Positions 24,682 to 33,816 are shown, numbered from the stretch's first letter. The stretch: DNA of 64,000 nt from Marinobacter iranensis (GCF_029207565.1 NZ_JANCMW010000003.1:186001-250000); one strand, 5' to 3'. Notes: generated from the letters alone by a model not told the origin. Numbers and translations: made by a program.

Positions 24682-26661
24682 TTAGCTGTCCAGGTAGTCG
24701 TCACGGGTGCGAACCCGGGGCCGTTCTCCCCCCGCCATGGGCGCGTTTTCCCCGTGGAACTGGGATTTGACCCGACAGTCATCACACATTTTTATGAGCT
24801 GGACGTTATCAGCGTTCTTGTACATCCAGTGCTGGTTTTCCAGTTTTTCAACGATCCGGTTGATGGTGCTGGCAACACCAAAGGGCTTTCCACATTTGAC
24901 GCATTCGAAAGGCTCCTCGCCGTGCAATGCCCGCGCACTCAGGGCACCCTTGGACAGATCCAGTTGCGGCTTCAGAATGATAGCCGTCTCGGGGCAGGTA
25001 CTTTCACAAACACCGCATTGAACACAGGCGTTTTCCGTGAACTGAACCTCCGGTCGGTCCGGATGATCGCCCAGGGCGCCGGTAGGGCACAGTGACACAC
25101 AGGCCAGGCAGAGTGTGCATTTATCGGAATCGATCTCGATAGCGCCATAGGGCGCGCCCGCCGGCAGGGGAATCGGCGCCTCAATCTTTTCGGCCATCGC
25201 ACTGGCGGTGACCCGTGTGATATCGCGCCGGCCGCCGACCAGCAGCACCGGTTCACTCACCCGCCCGGCGTTGTCGCCGGCGGCACAAAGTTCGGCGGCC
25301 GCAATCACCCGCACCCGGCTCGGCGCATTATGGGTGCCTTTGAGCATGGCCTGGGCCAACTCAACCTCCGCAGTCACCGCCCGGCGGTCAATCTCGTTGT
25401 CCGCCAGGATCAGAACTTCGGCGTAGCCGGCCCCGAATGCCGCCATGATCTCGGCATGGCCAATCCGGTCCACATGCTCCAACCCCAGCGGGATCAGATC
25501 GTCCGCCAGCCCATCGTCATATCGGGCCAGGTAGGCGATGGCATCGCCGCCCGCTTTCAAGGTATGGAAAACAAGACGTGGGGACTCGTTGGCATGCTCG
25601 CGATAAACCCGCGCCATGACATCCATGGCTTTGACCAGCGCCTCGAACGGGGTTTCATTCATGGTCACCGCAGAAGTGGGACAGACCGCCGCACAGGACC
25701 CGCAGCCAGCGCAGATATCGGAATCGATCTGGATGTGGTCCCCGGCGGAAAAAATGGCTTCGGTGGGGCAGACATCCAGACAGCGGGTACAACCAGGCTG
25801 GTTGGCACGGGAATGCGCACACAGTGATTCTTCCAACCTGAAATACACGGTTTTCTCGAATTCACCAACCCGTTCCCGGGCCGTCAGGGCAATACGCTCC
25901 AATTCCCCGGTTTTGGCCGGGTCAGCCCAGAAATAACCGTTGCGCTTCTGATGACTGGGAAAGGCTGGCGCGCCGCCACGCAGGTCGATCAACACATCGC
26001 ACTCGCTGTGGGCGGTGGCTTGCACCTCGCCATAACCCAGCGCGCCACGGCCGGCGGGATTCAGGGTTTGCAACTGGGCAAACTCCATCCTGAAATTGCC
26101 CAGCGCGCCATGGGCTGCCGTCAATTGACCTTTGGCCACGTCGTAGGCGGCGGAGGGTAGCTGTATCGGGCCTGCATCACTAACGATACAGGTGACGCCC
26201 AGTTCGTCCTGCACCAGCTCCGCCATCCTGATGGCCGGCTCGGTGGGGCCGACGATGCAACACACACCGCTGGACTGAATGGTTTTGGCCGGCGCAATAG
26301 GGGCGGGCAACTGGGCCGCGGCGATCAGCGCCGCTTGCTTGGCAGCCAGACGCTCGGGCTTGGCGCTGGGGGCACTCCAGCCGGCGCGATCCCGGATATC
26401 GATGGTACTGAACGGCGCAGAGTGCTCAATCTCAGCGTATACGTCCTCACCCAGACGCTCGAACAAAGCGGCTTGTTGGCCACAGGCAAGGAGTAGTTCG
26501 GCACTGCCCCCCATATGCTCAGCGGCAGTCTTCATATCGGAGCCGCACAGCTGATCCACCGCAATAACCTGCTCAGCTCCCGCGGCCTTCCGCAGCGCCT
26601 CGGGATCAAAGGACTGTGTTCTATCGCAGCTGCATAGCAGTAAGGTCTTGGGTGCCGTCAT
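24682..26661 (-). CDS. Large 4Fe-4S polyferredoxin of the formate dehydrogenase cluster
   Basis: 659 aa, soluble. Four ferredoxin-type motifs in two pairs: Cys291/294/298 with Cys281 or Cys285-equivalent nearby and Cys317/320/323/327; then Cys515/518/521/525 and Cys546/549/552/556. A C-terminal CxxC pair (587/590 and 626/629) looks like a metal ribbon. The first 250 residues resemble no domain I know. The ATG at 26661 is preferred over the longer frame from 26901, which would run through the divergent promoter. It heads the minus-strand accessory unit, opposite the FDH structural unit. Likely role: electron transfer or storage linked to formate oxidation, or a maturation scaffold; inferred. 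Confidence 0.75.
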   Translation of the reverse strand: MTAPKTLLLCSCDRTQSFDPEALRKAAGAEQVIAVDQLCGSDMKTAAEHMGGSAELLLACGQQAALFERLGEDVYAEIEHSAPFSTIDIRDRAGWSAPSAKPERLAAKQAALIAAAQLPAPIAPAKTIQSSGVCCIVGPTEPAIRMAELVQDELGVTCIVSDAGPIQLPSAAYDVAKGQLTAAHGALGNFRMEFAQLQTLNPAGRGALGYGEVQATAHSECDVLIDLRGGAPAFPSHQKRNGYFWADPAKTGELERIALTARERVGEFEKTVYFRLEESLCAHSRANQPGCTRCLDVCPTEAIFSAGDHIQIDSDICAGCGSCAAVCPTSAVTMNETPFEALVKAMDVMARVYREHANESPRLVFHTLKAGGDAIAYLARYDDGLADDLIPLGLEHVDRIGHAEIMAAFGAGYAEVLILADNEIDRRAVTAEVELAQAMLKGTHNAPSRVRVIAAAELCAAGDNAGRVSEPVLLVGGRRDITRVTASAMAEKIEAPIPLPAGAPYGAIEIDSDKCTLCLACVSLCPTGALGDHPDRPEVQFTENACVQCGVCESTCPETAIILKPQLDLSKGALSARALHGEEPFECVKCGKPFGVASTINRIVEKLENQHWMYKNADNVQLIKMCDDCRVKSQFHGENAPMAGGERPRVRTRDDYLDS

Positions 26662-26687
26662 CAGGATTTTACTCTTCTCGTTGTTGT

Positions 26688-26697
26688 TATACGTATA
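26688..26697. promoter_or_regulatory. Palindrome in the divergent FDH promoter region
   Basis: TATACGTATA is a perfect 10-bp palindrome 26 bp from the polyferredoxin start codon, inside the 148-bp AT-rich gap between the two divergent FDH gene arms. It could be a shared regulator site; the regulator is unknown. Confidence 0.35.
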
Positions 26698-26809
26698 CCT
26701 ATCAATATAGCTCTTCGAGCATGCCACAGCCGTTTGTTTTTGAACAATCGGATAACTGGATATTTTTTTGTGCCCTGCTAGCTTGAAGAGACAACAAAAG
26801 AGAACAGCC

Positions 26810-27388
26810 ATGAGCAGTCGTACAGAGCATTGGAAACGCGAATTACAAGTCGGTGCCGTCGTTCGCCGGTCACCAGGCGTAACCCGCTGGGCGAAAGACA
26901 TCTGGAAGCCGGTCGCTGTGATACCGGGGGCGCCGGAAGCCTTCTGGAAAGAACTGGTCCGCGACGGCGAGGTGGTCGATTACCACGCAGGCACGGTGAC
27001 CATGGCATTGTTTCGCGCCGATGTTGAAGGTTACCTCGTGTCCCTGAATATGACCGTTCCCTCCGTCTGGATCGTACTGGACAGGGATGTGGAAAGTCAG
27101 TCGCCATCCGGGTGGGTTGTCAGCAGCGTTACCGCCAGTGCCCACGAGGCGCTGGACGCTCTGGACAGTGGCGAGAGTATCGTCGAGCCCGTGCCGATTC
27201 CTGAGTCCCTGGCGGCCTGGATCAAAGAGTTTGTCGATATGCACTATATCGAAGAGCCCTTCAAGAAGCGGCGGCGTGACGAGATCCGTGTGGATGGTAT
27301 CGAAGACGCCAAAGGCGACCCGCGTATCCGTCAGGAGAGTGACGTCTATCGCGCCCCCGCCAACATGAAAAAACCGAGAATTCAGTAA
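26810..27388 (+). CDS. DUF3305 family protein
   Basis: 192 aa, soluble, no signal peptide. DUF3305 proteins are known only by their constant place beside DUF3306 and formate dehydrogenase genes. Visible: an N-terminal basic-hydrophobic segment WKRELQVGAVVRRSP, the WKPVAVIPGA block, and a basic, charged C-terminus (FKKRRRDEIR). The ATG at 26810 follows AAGAGA at about 8 bp. First gene of the plus-strand FDH unit; its last base is the first base of the next start codon. It probably has a cytoplasmic role in FDH assembly; I know no defined activity. Confidence 0.8.
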   Translation: MSSRTEHWKRELQVGAVVRRSPGVTRWAKDIWKPVAVIPGAPEAFWKELVRDGEVVDYHAGTVTMALFRADVEGYLVSLNMTVPSVWIVLDRDVESQSPSGWVVSSVTASAHEALDALDSGESIVEPVPIPESLAAWIKEFVDMHYIEEPFKKRRRDEIRVDGIEDAKGDPRIRQESDVYRAPANMKKPRIQ

Positions 27389-28023
27389 TGGCCGAGTCAC
27401 GTCTGCAGCGTTGGTCGCGCAAGAAAACAGAAACCAGCAAAAAGACCGAGCCGGCCCCTCCCCCGTCGATCGATTCCGAGCCTTCACAGGAAGAGCAGGA
27501 ACTCGCTATCAATGAAGCTTTGCCCGAGCACGACGTATTGGAGAAGTACGGTTTGCCCGATCCCGATGCCATCGAACTGGGCACCGACATTACCGGGTTC
27601 ATGCGAAAAGAAATCCCCGAGCTGTTGCGCCGCAAGGCCCTGCGCTCGCTTTGGAAATCCAACCCCGTACTGGCCGTGCTGGACGGGCTCAATGACTACG
27701 ATGAAGATTTCACCGACGCGGCTAATGCAACAGGGGCTGTAAAGACCCTGTACAAGGTGGGGCAGGGCATGATCGATCGCACTAAAAAGATTGATGAACC
27801 GATGGACAACAAGGCCGGGGAACCCACCACGCAGCCGGCTGACGACCCGACAACGACCGCGCTTCCGGATCTCCCGGAGCCCCGTGAAGCCGTCGCAAAA
27901 TCCGAGCCCGACATCGCTGACGCCCCACCAGATACAGCTCGCCATACGAAACCTGTGGTTACCGAAACCGAGGAGGAACCGGCACCGCGCTACCGACCGC
28001 GAATGCGTTTTGATGGTTCGTGA
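27388..28023 (+). CDS. DUF3306 family protein
   Basis: 211 aa. A short conserved head (RLQRWSRKK) is followed by a compact region around LPDPDAIELG to LRSLWKSNPVLAVLDGLNDYDEDF (residues about 55-110), then a long low-complexity tail rich in Pro, Asp, Thr and Glu, ending in RYRPRMRFDG. Such a disordered tail with conserved ends suggests a scaffold or adaptor. It always accompanies DUF3305 next to FDH genes in proteobacteria. The start overlaps the stop of the gene before by one base. Confidence 0.8.
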   Translation: MAESRLQRWSRKKTETSKKTEPAPPPSIDSEPSQEEQELAINEALPEHDVLEKYGLPDPDAIELGTDITGFMRKEIPELLRRKALRSLWKSNPVLAVLDGLNDYDEDFTDAANATGAVKTLYKVGQGMIDRTKKIDEPMDNKAGEPTTQPADDPTTTALPDLPEPREAVAKSEPDIADAPPDTARHTKPVVTETEEEPAPRYRPRMRFDGS

Positions 28024-28120
28024 GCGTTTGGAACCGTAGTTGCGCCCGACACAAATCGGAGCTATAAACAGTAGATCGGTGCTTAAAAATTACACAACAA
28101 TAAAATAAGAGAGAGACGAC

Positions 28121-28732
28121 TTGGTCAACACTGCAGAAGTTCAGTGCCCTCGCTCAATCAACGACGAAGATCGCGCGCGGGCCCAGATGTATCAGTTGCT
28201 GGCTGGCTTGTTGAGCAGCCCGCCTTCGAATGAATTGCTTCGGGGGCTGGCAACCTTGCAGGGTGACGAAACACCTATCGGCTCCGCCTCCAGAAATCTT
28301 GCTGCCCTGGCACAACGCACCACGTCCGTTGATGCCGAACGGGAATTCAACAACCTGTTCGTTGGTATCGGTCGTGGTGAACTCCTGCCCTACGCCAGTT
28401 ATTACCTGACCGGTTTTCTGAACGAGAAACCCCTTGCGAACCTGCGCAGCGACCTGATGGCCAGGGGCATCAAGGCCAGAGACAACGTTAAAGAACCTGA
28501 AGATCATATGGGCACGCTGTGTGAAATCATGGCCGGCATTATTACAGGCGAGTTCCGATGCGACAGCGACCTGCCTTCCCAGAAAGCCTTTTTTGACGCG
28601 CACCTGGCAAAGTGGGCGGCGTTGTTTTTTACCGACTTGGAACAAGCGCAAACCGCAGTCTTTTACGCTCCCGTGGGCTCCCTGGGCCGGGCTTTCATGG
28701 CGGTAGAGGCCGATGCGTTTGCAATCCAGTAA
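28121..28732 (+). CDS. TorD/DmsD-family molybdoenzyme chaperone
   Basis: 203 aa all-helical cytoplasmic chaperone that binds the Tat signal of a molybdoenzyme and holds it for cofactor loading. Features: YQLLAGLLSSPPS, the NNLFVGIGRGELLPYASYYLTGF block with the family's F-x-G-x-G-x4-PY pattern, and EPEDHMGTLCEIMAGI (EPxDH motif). The start is TTG at 28121 behind GAGAGA; no ATG is available near the conserved part. Coming just before the Tat protein and FdhA genes, its client is almost certainly FdhA. Confidence 0.87.
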   Translation: MVNTAEVQCPRSINDEDRARAQMYQLLAGLLSSPPSNELLRGLATLQGDETPIGSASRNLAALAQRTTSVDAEREFNNLFVGIGRGELLPYASYYLTGFLNEKPLANLRSDLMARGIKARDNVKEPEDHMGTLCEIMAGIITGEFRCDSDLPSQKAFFDAHLAKWAALFFTDLEQAQTAVFYAPVGSLGRAFMAVEADAFAIQ

Positions 28733-28773
28733 GCGGGATCAATACGGTCCCTTAACTCAGGTGGAGGTGTCCC

Positions 28774-28962
28774 ATGGACAACCCGAAACGTGAAAACAGC
28801 CGCCGCCGTTTCCTGAAGGTGGCAGCAGCTGCAGCTCCGGCGGCCGTTGCACTGGCAGTCTCACCCAACGCCGCAGCCGAGGTGGTGAAAGACGCCCCGA
28901 AAAGCAGCGGTTTGCGTGACACTGAACACACACGTAAGTACTTCGAATCGGCTCGCTTTTGA
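28774..28962 (+). CDS. Small Tat-signal protein of the formate dehydrogenase region
   Basis: 62 aa. Twin-arginine motif SRRRFLKV at about residues 9-16, an Ala-rich hydrophobic stretch, a likely cut near AAA, then about 27 mature residues ending HTRKYFESARF. This is the small 'formate dehydrogenase region TAT target' seen in many fdh operons (TIGR02811 from memory). It lies 88 bp before fdhA. Its function is unknown; the short mature part may stay with FdhA as a tiny subunit. Confidence 0.8.
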   Translation: MDNPKRENSRRRFLKVAAAAAPAAVALAVSPNAAAEVVKDAPKSSGLRDTEHTRKYFESARF

Positions 28963-29049
28963 GGAAGCGTGCGTCATTCAAGGTTGCGAAAGGCTCTTGG
29001 ATGGCCACACCTCCAGAAAAACGAGAATAAAAAGAGAGAGGTAATTGAC

Positions 29050-31935
29050 ATGTTAAGAAAGAAAACCAACGGGGTAGCGAAAGGCCCCCGTGCTGGTTCT
29101 TTACTTTCATCCCTCGCTGCCAGAACCATGGATCGTCGTGGTTTTCTGGCTGCCTCCGGTGTCACCGTGGGTGGCCTGGCGGCTTTGTCACTGACGTCTG
29201 GCCGCGTTGAGGCTGCAACCCCGTCGACGGGAGGCGGAGACGTTGTTGTTAAAAAGTCCGTGTGTACCCACTGTTCGGTTGGTTGCACCGTGATGGCGGA
29301 AGTCCAGAATGGCACCTGGATCGGGCAGGAGCCGGGTTGGGACAGCCCCTTCAACCTTGGTGCGCATTGTGCCAAAGGTGCTTCGGTACGCGAGCATGCC
29401 CACGGTGAGCGTCGCCTCAAGTACCCCATGAAAATGGTCGACGGCCAGTGGAAGAAGATCTCCTGGGACGAAGCGATCAACGAGATCGGCGACAAGATGC
29501 TGCAAATCCGCGAGGAAAGCGGTCCGGACTCGGTTTACTGGCTGGGTAGCGCGAAGTTCTCAAATGAGGGTTCCTACCTGTTCCGCAAGTTTGCCGCCTA
29601 TTGGGGTACCAACAACGTTGATCACCAGGCCCGGATCTGTCACTCGACCACGGTTGCCGGCGTAGCCAACACCTGGGGCTACGGCGCAATGACCAATTCG
29701 TACAACGACATCCACAACTCGAAAGCGATCTTCCTGATCGGCGGTAACCCCGCGGAAGCGCACCCGGTATCGCTGTTGCATCTTCTGAAAGCCAAGGAAG
29801 AAAACAACGCACCGCTCATCGTCTGTGACCCGCGTTTCACGCGTACCGCCGCCCATGCGGATGAGTATGTGCGGTTTCGTCCGGGTTCAGACGTCGCGCT
29901 GGTGTGGGGCCTGTTGTGGCACATCTTTGAAAACGGCTGGGAAGACAAGGAGTTCATCCGTACCCGGGTGTACGGCATGAGCGATATTCGTGAAGAGGTA
30001 AAACGCTGGGGCCCCGAGGAGGTTGAGCGTGTTACCGGTGTCCCGGGCGGGCAACTTGAGCGCGTCGCCCGCACCCTGGCCAACAACCGCCCGGGTACAG
30101 TCATCTGGTGTATGGGTGGCACCCAGCACACCAATGGCAACAATAACACGCGGGCGTACTGCGTGTTGCAGCTGGCGCTGGGCAACATGGGCACTCCTGG
30201 CGGCGGCACCAACATCTTCCGGGGCCACGACAACGTTCAGGGCGCCACGGACCTGGGCGTGCTGGCCGACACCCTACCCGGCTACTATGGCCTGGCTGCT
30301 GGCTCCTGGGCTCATTGGGCGCGCGTCTGGGAGGAGGACCTGGATTGGCTCAAGGGGCGTTTTGCCATGTGGGACAAGGACGGCAAAACCCGAGCCATGA
30401 TGAACGAGAAAGGCATTCCCGTATCCCGCTGGATCGACGGCGTTCTGGAAGCCAAGGAAAACCTGGAGCAGCCCGACAATACCCGGGCCATGGTGCTGTG
30501 GGGCCACGCGCCCAACTCCCAGACCCGGATGCTGGAAATGAAGGAAGCCATGGAAAAGCTCGACCTGCTGGTTGTGGTGGATCCCTTCCCCACGGTGTCA
30601 GCGGTGCTGCACGATCGCAAGGACGGCGCCTACCTGCTGCCCGCCACCACCCAGTTCGAAACCTCGGGCTCGGTTACCGCCTCCAATCGTTCGCTGCAGT
30701 GGCGTGAAAAAGTCGTTGAGCCGTTGTTCGAGTCGAAGGTCGATCACGAAATCATGAAGCTGTTTGCCGACAAGTTCGGTTTCACCGATCGCATGTTCCG
30801 CAATATCGCCATTGAAGGCGACGAACCGGTGATCGAGGACATCACCCGTGAGTTCAACCGCGGTATGTGGACCATCGGCTACACCGGTCAATCGCCTGAG
30901 CGCCTGAAAAAGCACATGGCGAACCAGCACCACTTCGACAAGACCACCCTGCGTGCGGTGGGTGGACCCTGCGATGGTGATATCTACGGTATGCCGTGGC
31001 CATGCTGGGGTACACCGGAAATGAACCATCCGGGTACACACGTTCTGTACGATATGTCGACGCCGGTGTCCAAAGGCGGCCTGACCTTCCGTGCCCGCTT
31101 TGGCGTTGAACGCAACGGCGAAAACCTTCTGGCGGACGGCGTTTACTCGAAAAACTCCGAGATCAAGGACGGGTACCCGGAGTTCACCATGCAAATGCTG
31201 ATGGACCTGGGCTGGGATGGCGATCTGACGGCGGAAGAGCGTGCCAGTATTGATGCCGTTGCCGGCCCTGAAACCAACTGGAAGACAGACCTGTCTGGCG
31301 GTATCCAGCGTGTTGCGATCAAGCACGAATGTGCGCCCTTTGGTAACGCCAAAGCCCGTGCCATCGTCTGGAACTTCCCGGACCCCGTGCCACTGCACCG
31401 TGAGCCGCTCTACACCAACCGCCGTGACCTGGTGGAGGATTACCCGACGTACGCGGACAAGACCTTCTGGCGTGTCCCGACGCTGTATGAATCCATTCAG
31501 AAGAAGGACTTCAGCAAGGACTTCCCCATCATTCTGACCTCTGGCCGACTGGTGGAATACGAAGGTGGTGGTGACGAGACCCGGTCCAACCCCTGGCTGG
31601 CGGAATTGCAGCAGGACATGTTCATCGAGGTTAACCCGCGTGACGCGAATAACCTGAACCTTCGTGACGGCAATGACGTCTGGGTGTCTGGCCCTGAAGG
31701 CGGGCGCATCAAAGTCAAGGCAATGGTGACTGAACGTGTTGGCGAGGGCGTAGCCTTTATGCCATTTCACTTCGGCGGACACCTGGAAGGCAAGGACCTG
31801 AGGGACAAGTATCCCAAGGGCGCCGATCCGATCGTTCTGGGCGAATCCACCAACACCGTTCAAACATACGGGTACGACTCGGTCACGCAGATGCAAGAGA
31901 CCAAGTGCACGCTGTGCGCGATTGAGCCGGCATAA
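29050..31935 (+). CDS. fdhA: Formate dehydrogenase catalytic subunit (Mo/W-bis-MGD), periplasmic
   Basis: 961 aa. Oxidises formate to CO2. The Tat signal DRRGFLAASG (Arg29-Arg30) shows export of the folded enzyme. A 4Fe-4S motif at Cys72/75/79/107 and the metal ligand Cys197 in ARICHSTTVAG show a Cys, not Sec, enzyme. The MGD-binding regions and the C-terminal molydopterin-dinucleotide domain are complete. The start at 29050 has GAGAGAGG about 8 bp upstream; earlier in-frame codons lack a ribosome site. Nearby tupBCA and a MOT1 transporter mean the metal could be W or Mo. It works with fdhB and fdhC to send electrons to the quinone pool. Confidence 0.95.
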   Translation: MLRKKTNGVAKGPRAGSLLSSLAARTMDRRGFLAASGVTVGGLAALSLTSGRVEAATPSTGGGDVVVKKSVCTHCSVGCTVMAEVQNGTWIGQEPGWDSPFNLGAHCAKGASVREHAHGERRLKYPMKMVDGQWKKISWDEAINEIGDKMLQIREESGPDSVYWLGSAKFSNEGSYLFRKFAAYWGTNNVDHQARICHSTTVAGVANTWGYGAMTNSYNDIHNSKAIFLIGGNPAEAHPVSLLHLLKAKEENNAPLIVCDPRFTRTAAHADEYVRFRPGSDVALVWGLLWHIFENGWEDKEFIRTRVYGMSDIREEVKRWGPEEVERVTGVPGGQLERVARTLANNRPGTVIWCMGGTQHTNGNNNTRAYCVLQLALGNMGTPGGGTNIFRGHDNVQGATDLGVLADTLPGYYGLAAGSWAHWARVWEEDLDWLKGRFAMWDKDGKTRAMMNEKGIPVSRWIDGVLEAKENLEQPDNTRAMVLWGHAPNSQTRMLEMKEAMEKLDLLVVVDPFPTVSAVLHDRKDGAYLLPATTQFETSGSVTASNRSLQWREKVVEPLFESKVDHEIMKLFADKFGFTDRMFRNIAIEGDEPVIEDITREFNRGMWTIGYTGQSPERLKKHMANQHHFDKTTLRAVGGPCDGDIYGMPWPCWGTPEMNHPGTHVLYDMSTPVSKGGLTFRARFGVERNGENLLADGVYSKNSEIKDGYPEFTMQMLMDLGWDGDLTAEERASIDAVAGPETNWKTDLSGGIQRVAIKHECAPFGNAKARAIVWNFPDPVPLHREPLYTNRRDLVEDYPTYADKTFWRVPTLYESIQKKDFSKDFPIILTSGRLVEYEGGGDETRSNPWLAELQQDMFIEVNPRDANNLNLRDGNDVWVSGPEGGRIKVKAMVTERVGEGVAFMPFHFGGHLEGKDLRDKYPKGADPIVLGESTNTVQTYGYDSVTQMQETKCTLCAIEPA

Positions 31936-31950
31936 CAAGAGGTGTAGATC

Positions 31951-32559
31951 ATGGCAATTGAAGGACAAGCAAGAGCGAAATTCCTTTGCGATGCCGAACG
32001 CTGCATCGAGTGTAATGCCTGCGTAACGGCCTGCAAGAATGAGCATGAAGTTCCCTGGGGCATCAACCGTCGACGGGTGGTGACCATCGAAGACGGTAAA
32101 CCCGGCGAACGTTCGATCTCGGTAGCCTGCATGCACTGCTCAGACGCGCCCTGTATGGCCGTCTGCCCAGTGGATTGCTTCTACCAGACCGAAGACGGCG
32201 TGGTGTTGCACTCCAAAGACCTGTGTATCGGTTGTGGCTATTGTTTCTATGCCTGCCCCTTCGGCGCACCCCAGTTCCCGCAAGCGGGTAACTTCGGCAG
32301 CCGGGGCAAGATGGACAAATGCACCTTCTGTGCAGGTGGTCCCGAGGAAGACAACTCCACGGCCGAGTTCTCCAAGTACGGGCGCAACCGTATTGCGGAG
32401 GGCAAGTTGCCGCTCTGTGCGGAAATGTGCTCGACCAAAGCCCTGTTGGCCGGTGATGGCAACGAGGTGGCGGACATCTATCGCCAGCGTGTGGTGAACC
32501 GTGGTTTCGGTTCCGGCGCCTGGGGATGGGGCACAGCCTACGAGAAGAAGGGCCCTTAG
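31951..32559 (+). CDS. fdhB: Formate dehydrogenase iron-sulfur subunit
   Basis: 202 aa, carries four 4Fe-4S clusters: CIECNACVTACKNEHE, CMHCSDAPCMAVCP, CIGCGYCFYACPFGAPQ and a further CTFC motif with downstream Cys. It has no signal peptide, so it is exported with FdhA. The C-terminus lacks the membrane anchor helix of E. coli FdnH and ends GWGTAYEKKGP. It follows fdhA by 15 bp and passes electrons from the molybdenum/tungsten site to the cytochrome b subunit. Confidence 0.94.
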   Translation: MAIEGQARAKFLCDAERCIECNACVTACKNEHEVPWGINRRRVVTIEDGKPGERSISVACMHCSDAPCMAVCPVDCFYQTEDGVVLHSKDLCIGCGYCFYACPFGAPQFPQAGNFGSRGKMDKCTFCAGGPEEDNSTAEFSKYGRNRIAEGKLPLCAEMCSTKALLAGDGNEVADIYRQRVVNRGFGSGAWGWGTAYEKKGP

Positions 32560-32570
32560 GCCCGCCTGAC

Positions 32571-32597
32571 AATTCCGGGGCTTCAGGCCCCGGAATT
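32571..32597 (+). other. Perfect intercistronic hairpin between fdhB and fdhC
   Basis: AATTCCGGGGC (32571-32581) and GCCCCGGAATT (32587-32597) are perfect reverse complements around a TTCAG loop. That is an 11-bp GC-rich stem starting 11 bp after the fdhB stop. No immediate T-run follows, so complete termination is unlikely; partial attenuation or mRNA stabilisation is more likely. Confidence 0.65.
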
Positions 32598-32643
32598 CAT
32601 TAAGGCAACGAAATCTTTTTGTTGATTCCGCTGGAGTGCTCTC

Positions 32644-33816
32644 ATGAACTTTAAACTTTTCAGTGCCGCCTTCCTTGTACTGGCGACACTGGCCTTTAAC
32701 CCTGTCTGGGCGCAGGACATCCCCGAGGCTGCTCGAGCGGACAACGGGGGAGGCCAAACCCTCGAAGACATCATGGCTCGTCAGGAGAGGCTGAAAGCTG
32801 ATGGAGGGTCCCGCTCCAAAGAAACAGGCGATCCCGCCAATGCGGCAGCGATCAGCGAGCAACTGGGCACCCGTGGCGGGCGCTCTGATGCCGACGTCTG
32901 GCGAGGCGTTCGCTACGACGACATCGACATCAAAACCCAGGTTCGCAACCCGGCTGCCGATGTTCTTATCCAGGATGGCGGAGTGCCCTGGTACAAGCTT
33001 CGTGAGGGCCCCGTCATCAGCTACGGCGGTGGAGCTATCCTGGGTATCATCGTGTTGCTGGTGGTGTTTTACTTCATTCGGGGCAGAATAAAGATTGAGG
33101 GTGGCCCTGCAGGTACCACCATAGAACGTTTCAAAGCCGTAGAGCGGTTTGGCCATTGGCTGTTGGCGGGCTCGTTTATCGCACTGGGGCTGACGGGGCT
33201 GATTACTCTGATGGGACGAAGCTTCCTGATCCCTGTCATAGGGCCTGATGCCTTCGCAACTATGGCTGCCGGCTCCAAGTGGATTCACAACAATGTGGCC
33301 TGGGCCTTCATGTTGGGGCTGGTGATGACATTCGTCATGTGGGTGGCCCACAACATTCCCAACAAACTGGACTGGCACTGGCTCAAGGCAGGCGGCGGTA
33401 TCTTTACCAAGTCCCATCCCTCGGCAAAGAAGTTCAACGCCGGCCAGAAAATTGTTTTCTGGACCGTGATGGTGCTGGGCGTTTCAGTCTCTCTTTCCGG
33501 ACTGTCGCTGCTGTTCCCGTTTCAAATGCCCATGTTTGCCGATACCTTTGGCATCATGAACAATGTTCTGGGGACCAGCTTCCCGACCGATCTGACGCCG
33601 CACGAAGAGATGCAGTACGCCAACCTCTGGCACTCGATTGTCGCGTTCGTGATGATGGTGGCCATCATTGCCCACATCTATATCGGTTCGGTCGGTATGG
33701 AAGGCGCATTCGATGCCATGGGTAACGGCCAGGTAGATGTGGAGTGGGCCCGCCAACACCACGATCTGTGGGTGGAAGAGGTTCAGGCCAAACAGGGTAA
33801 AGGAGAGTCATTGTGA
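32644..33816 (+). CDS. fdhC: Formate dehydrogenase cytochrome b556 (gamma) subunit
   Basis: 390 aa. A cleavable signal peptide (cut after VWA, about residue 23) and a periplasmic region of about 100 residues precede the first membrane helix (YGGGAILGIIVLLVVFYFI). Four more helices follow with the haem histidines (RFGHWLLAGSF, WIHNNVAWAF, LWHSIVAFVMMVAIIAH). It anchors the complex and reduces quinone. The N-terminal extension is as in FdoI-like proteins of marine bacteria. An 83-nt gap with a hairpin separates it from fdhB. Its stop overlaps the start of a 41-aa membrane protein (GTGA). Confidence 0.92.
   Translation: MNFKLFSAAFLVLATLAFNPVWAQDIPEAARADNGGGQTLEDIMARQERLKADGGSRSKETGDPANAAAISEQLGTRGGRSDADVWRGVRYDDIDIKTQVRNPAADVLIQDGGVPWYKLREGPVISYGGGAILGIIVLLVVFYFIRGRIKIEGGPAGTTIERFKAVERFGHWLLAGSFIALGLTGLITLMGRSFLIPVIGPDAFATMAAGSKWIHNNVAWAFMLGLVMTFVMWVAHNIPNKLDWHWLKAGGGIFTKSHPSAKKFNAGQKIVFWTVMVLGVSVSLSGLSLLFPFQMPMFADTFGIMNNVLGTSFPTDLTPHEEMQYANLWHSIVAFVMMVAIIAHIYIGSVGMEGAFDAMGNGQVDVEWARQHHDLWVEEVQAKQGKGESL

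Noticed and set aside
24663..24785. N-terminal extension of the Mrp ATPase
   Set aside because: It overlaps the polyferredoxin 3' end and has no ribosome site, while the ATG at 24662 does.
30598..32136. 512-aa open frame antisense to fdhA/fdhB
   Set aside because: Shadow of a strongly biased GC-rich gene; composition is His/Arg/Val-rich with no domain, and fdhA and fdhB are certain.
32571..32597. Rho-independent terminator between fdhB and fdhC
   Set aside because: The stem is strong, but no T-run follows and fdhC is needed for the complex; kept as a hairpin only.
32140..33417. 425-aa open frame antisense to fdhB/fdhC
   Set aside because: Same reason; crosses an intergenic hairpin and two certain genes.
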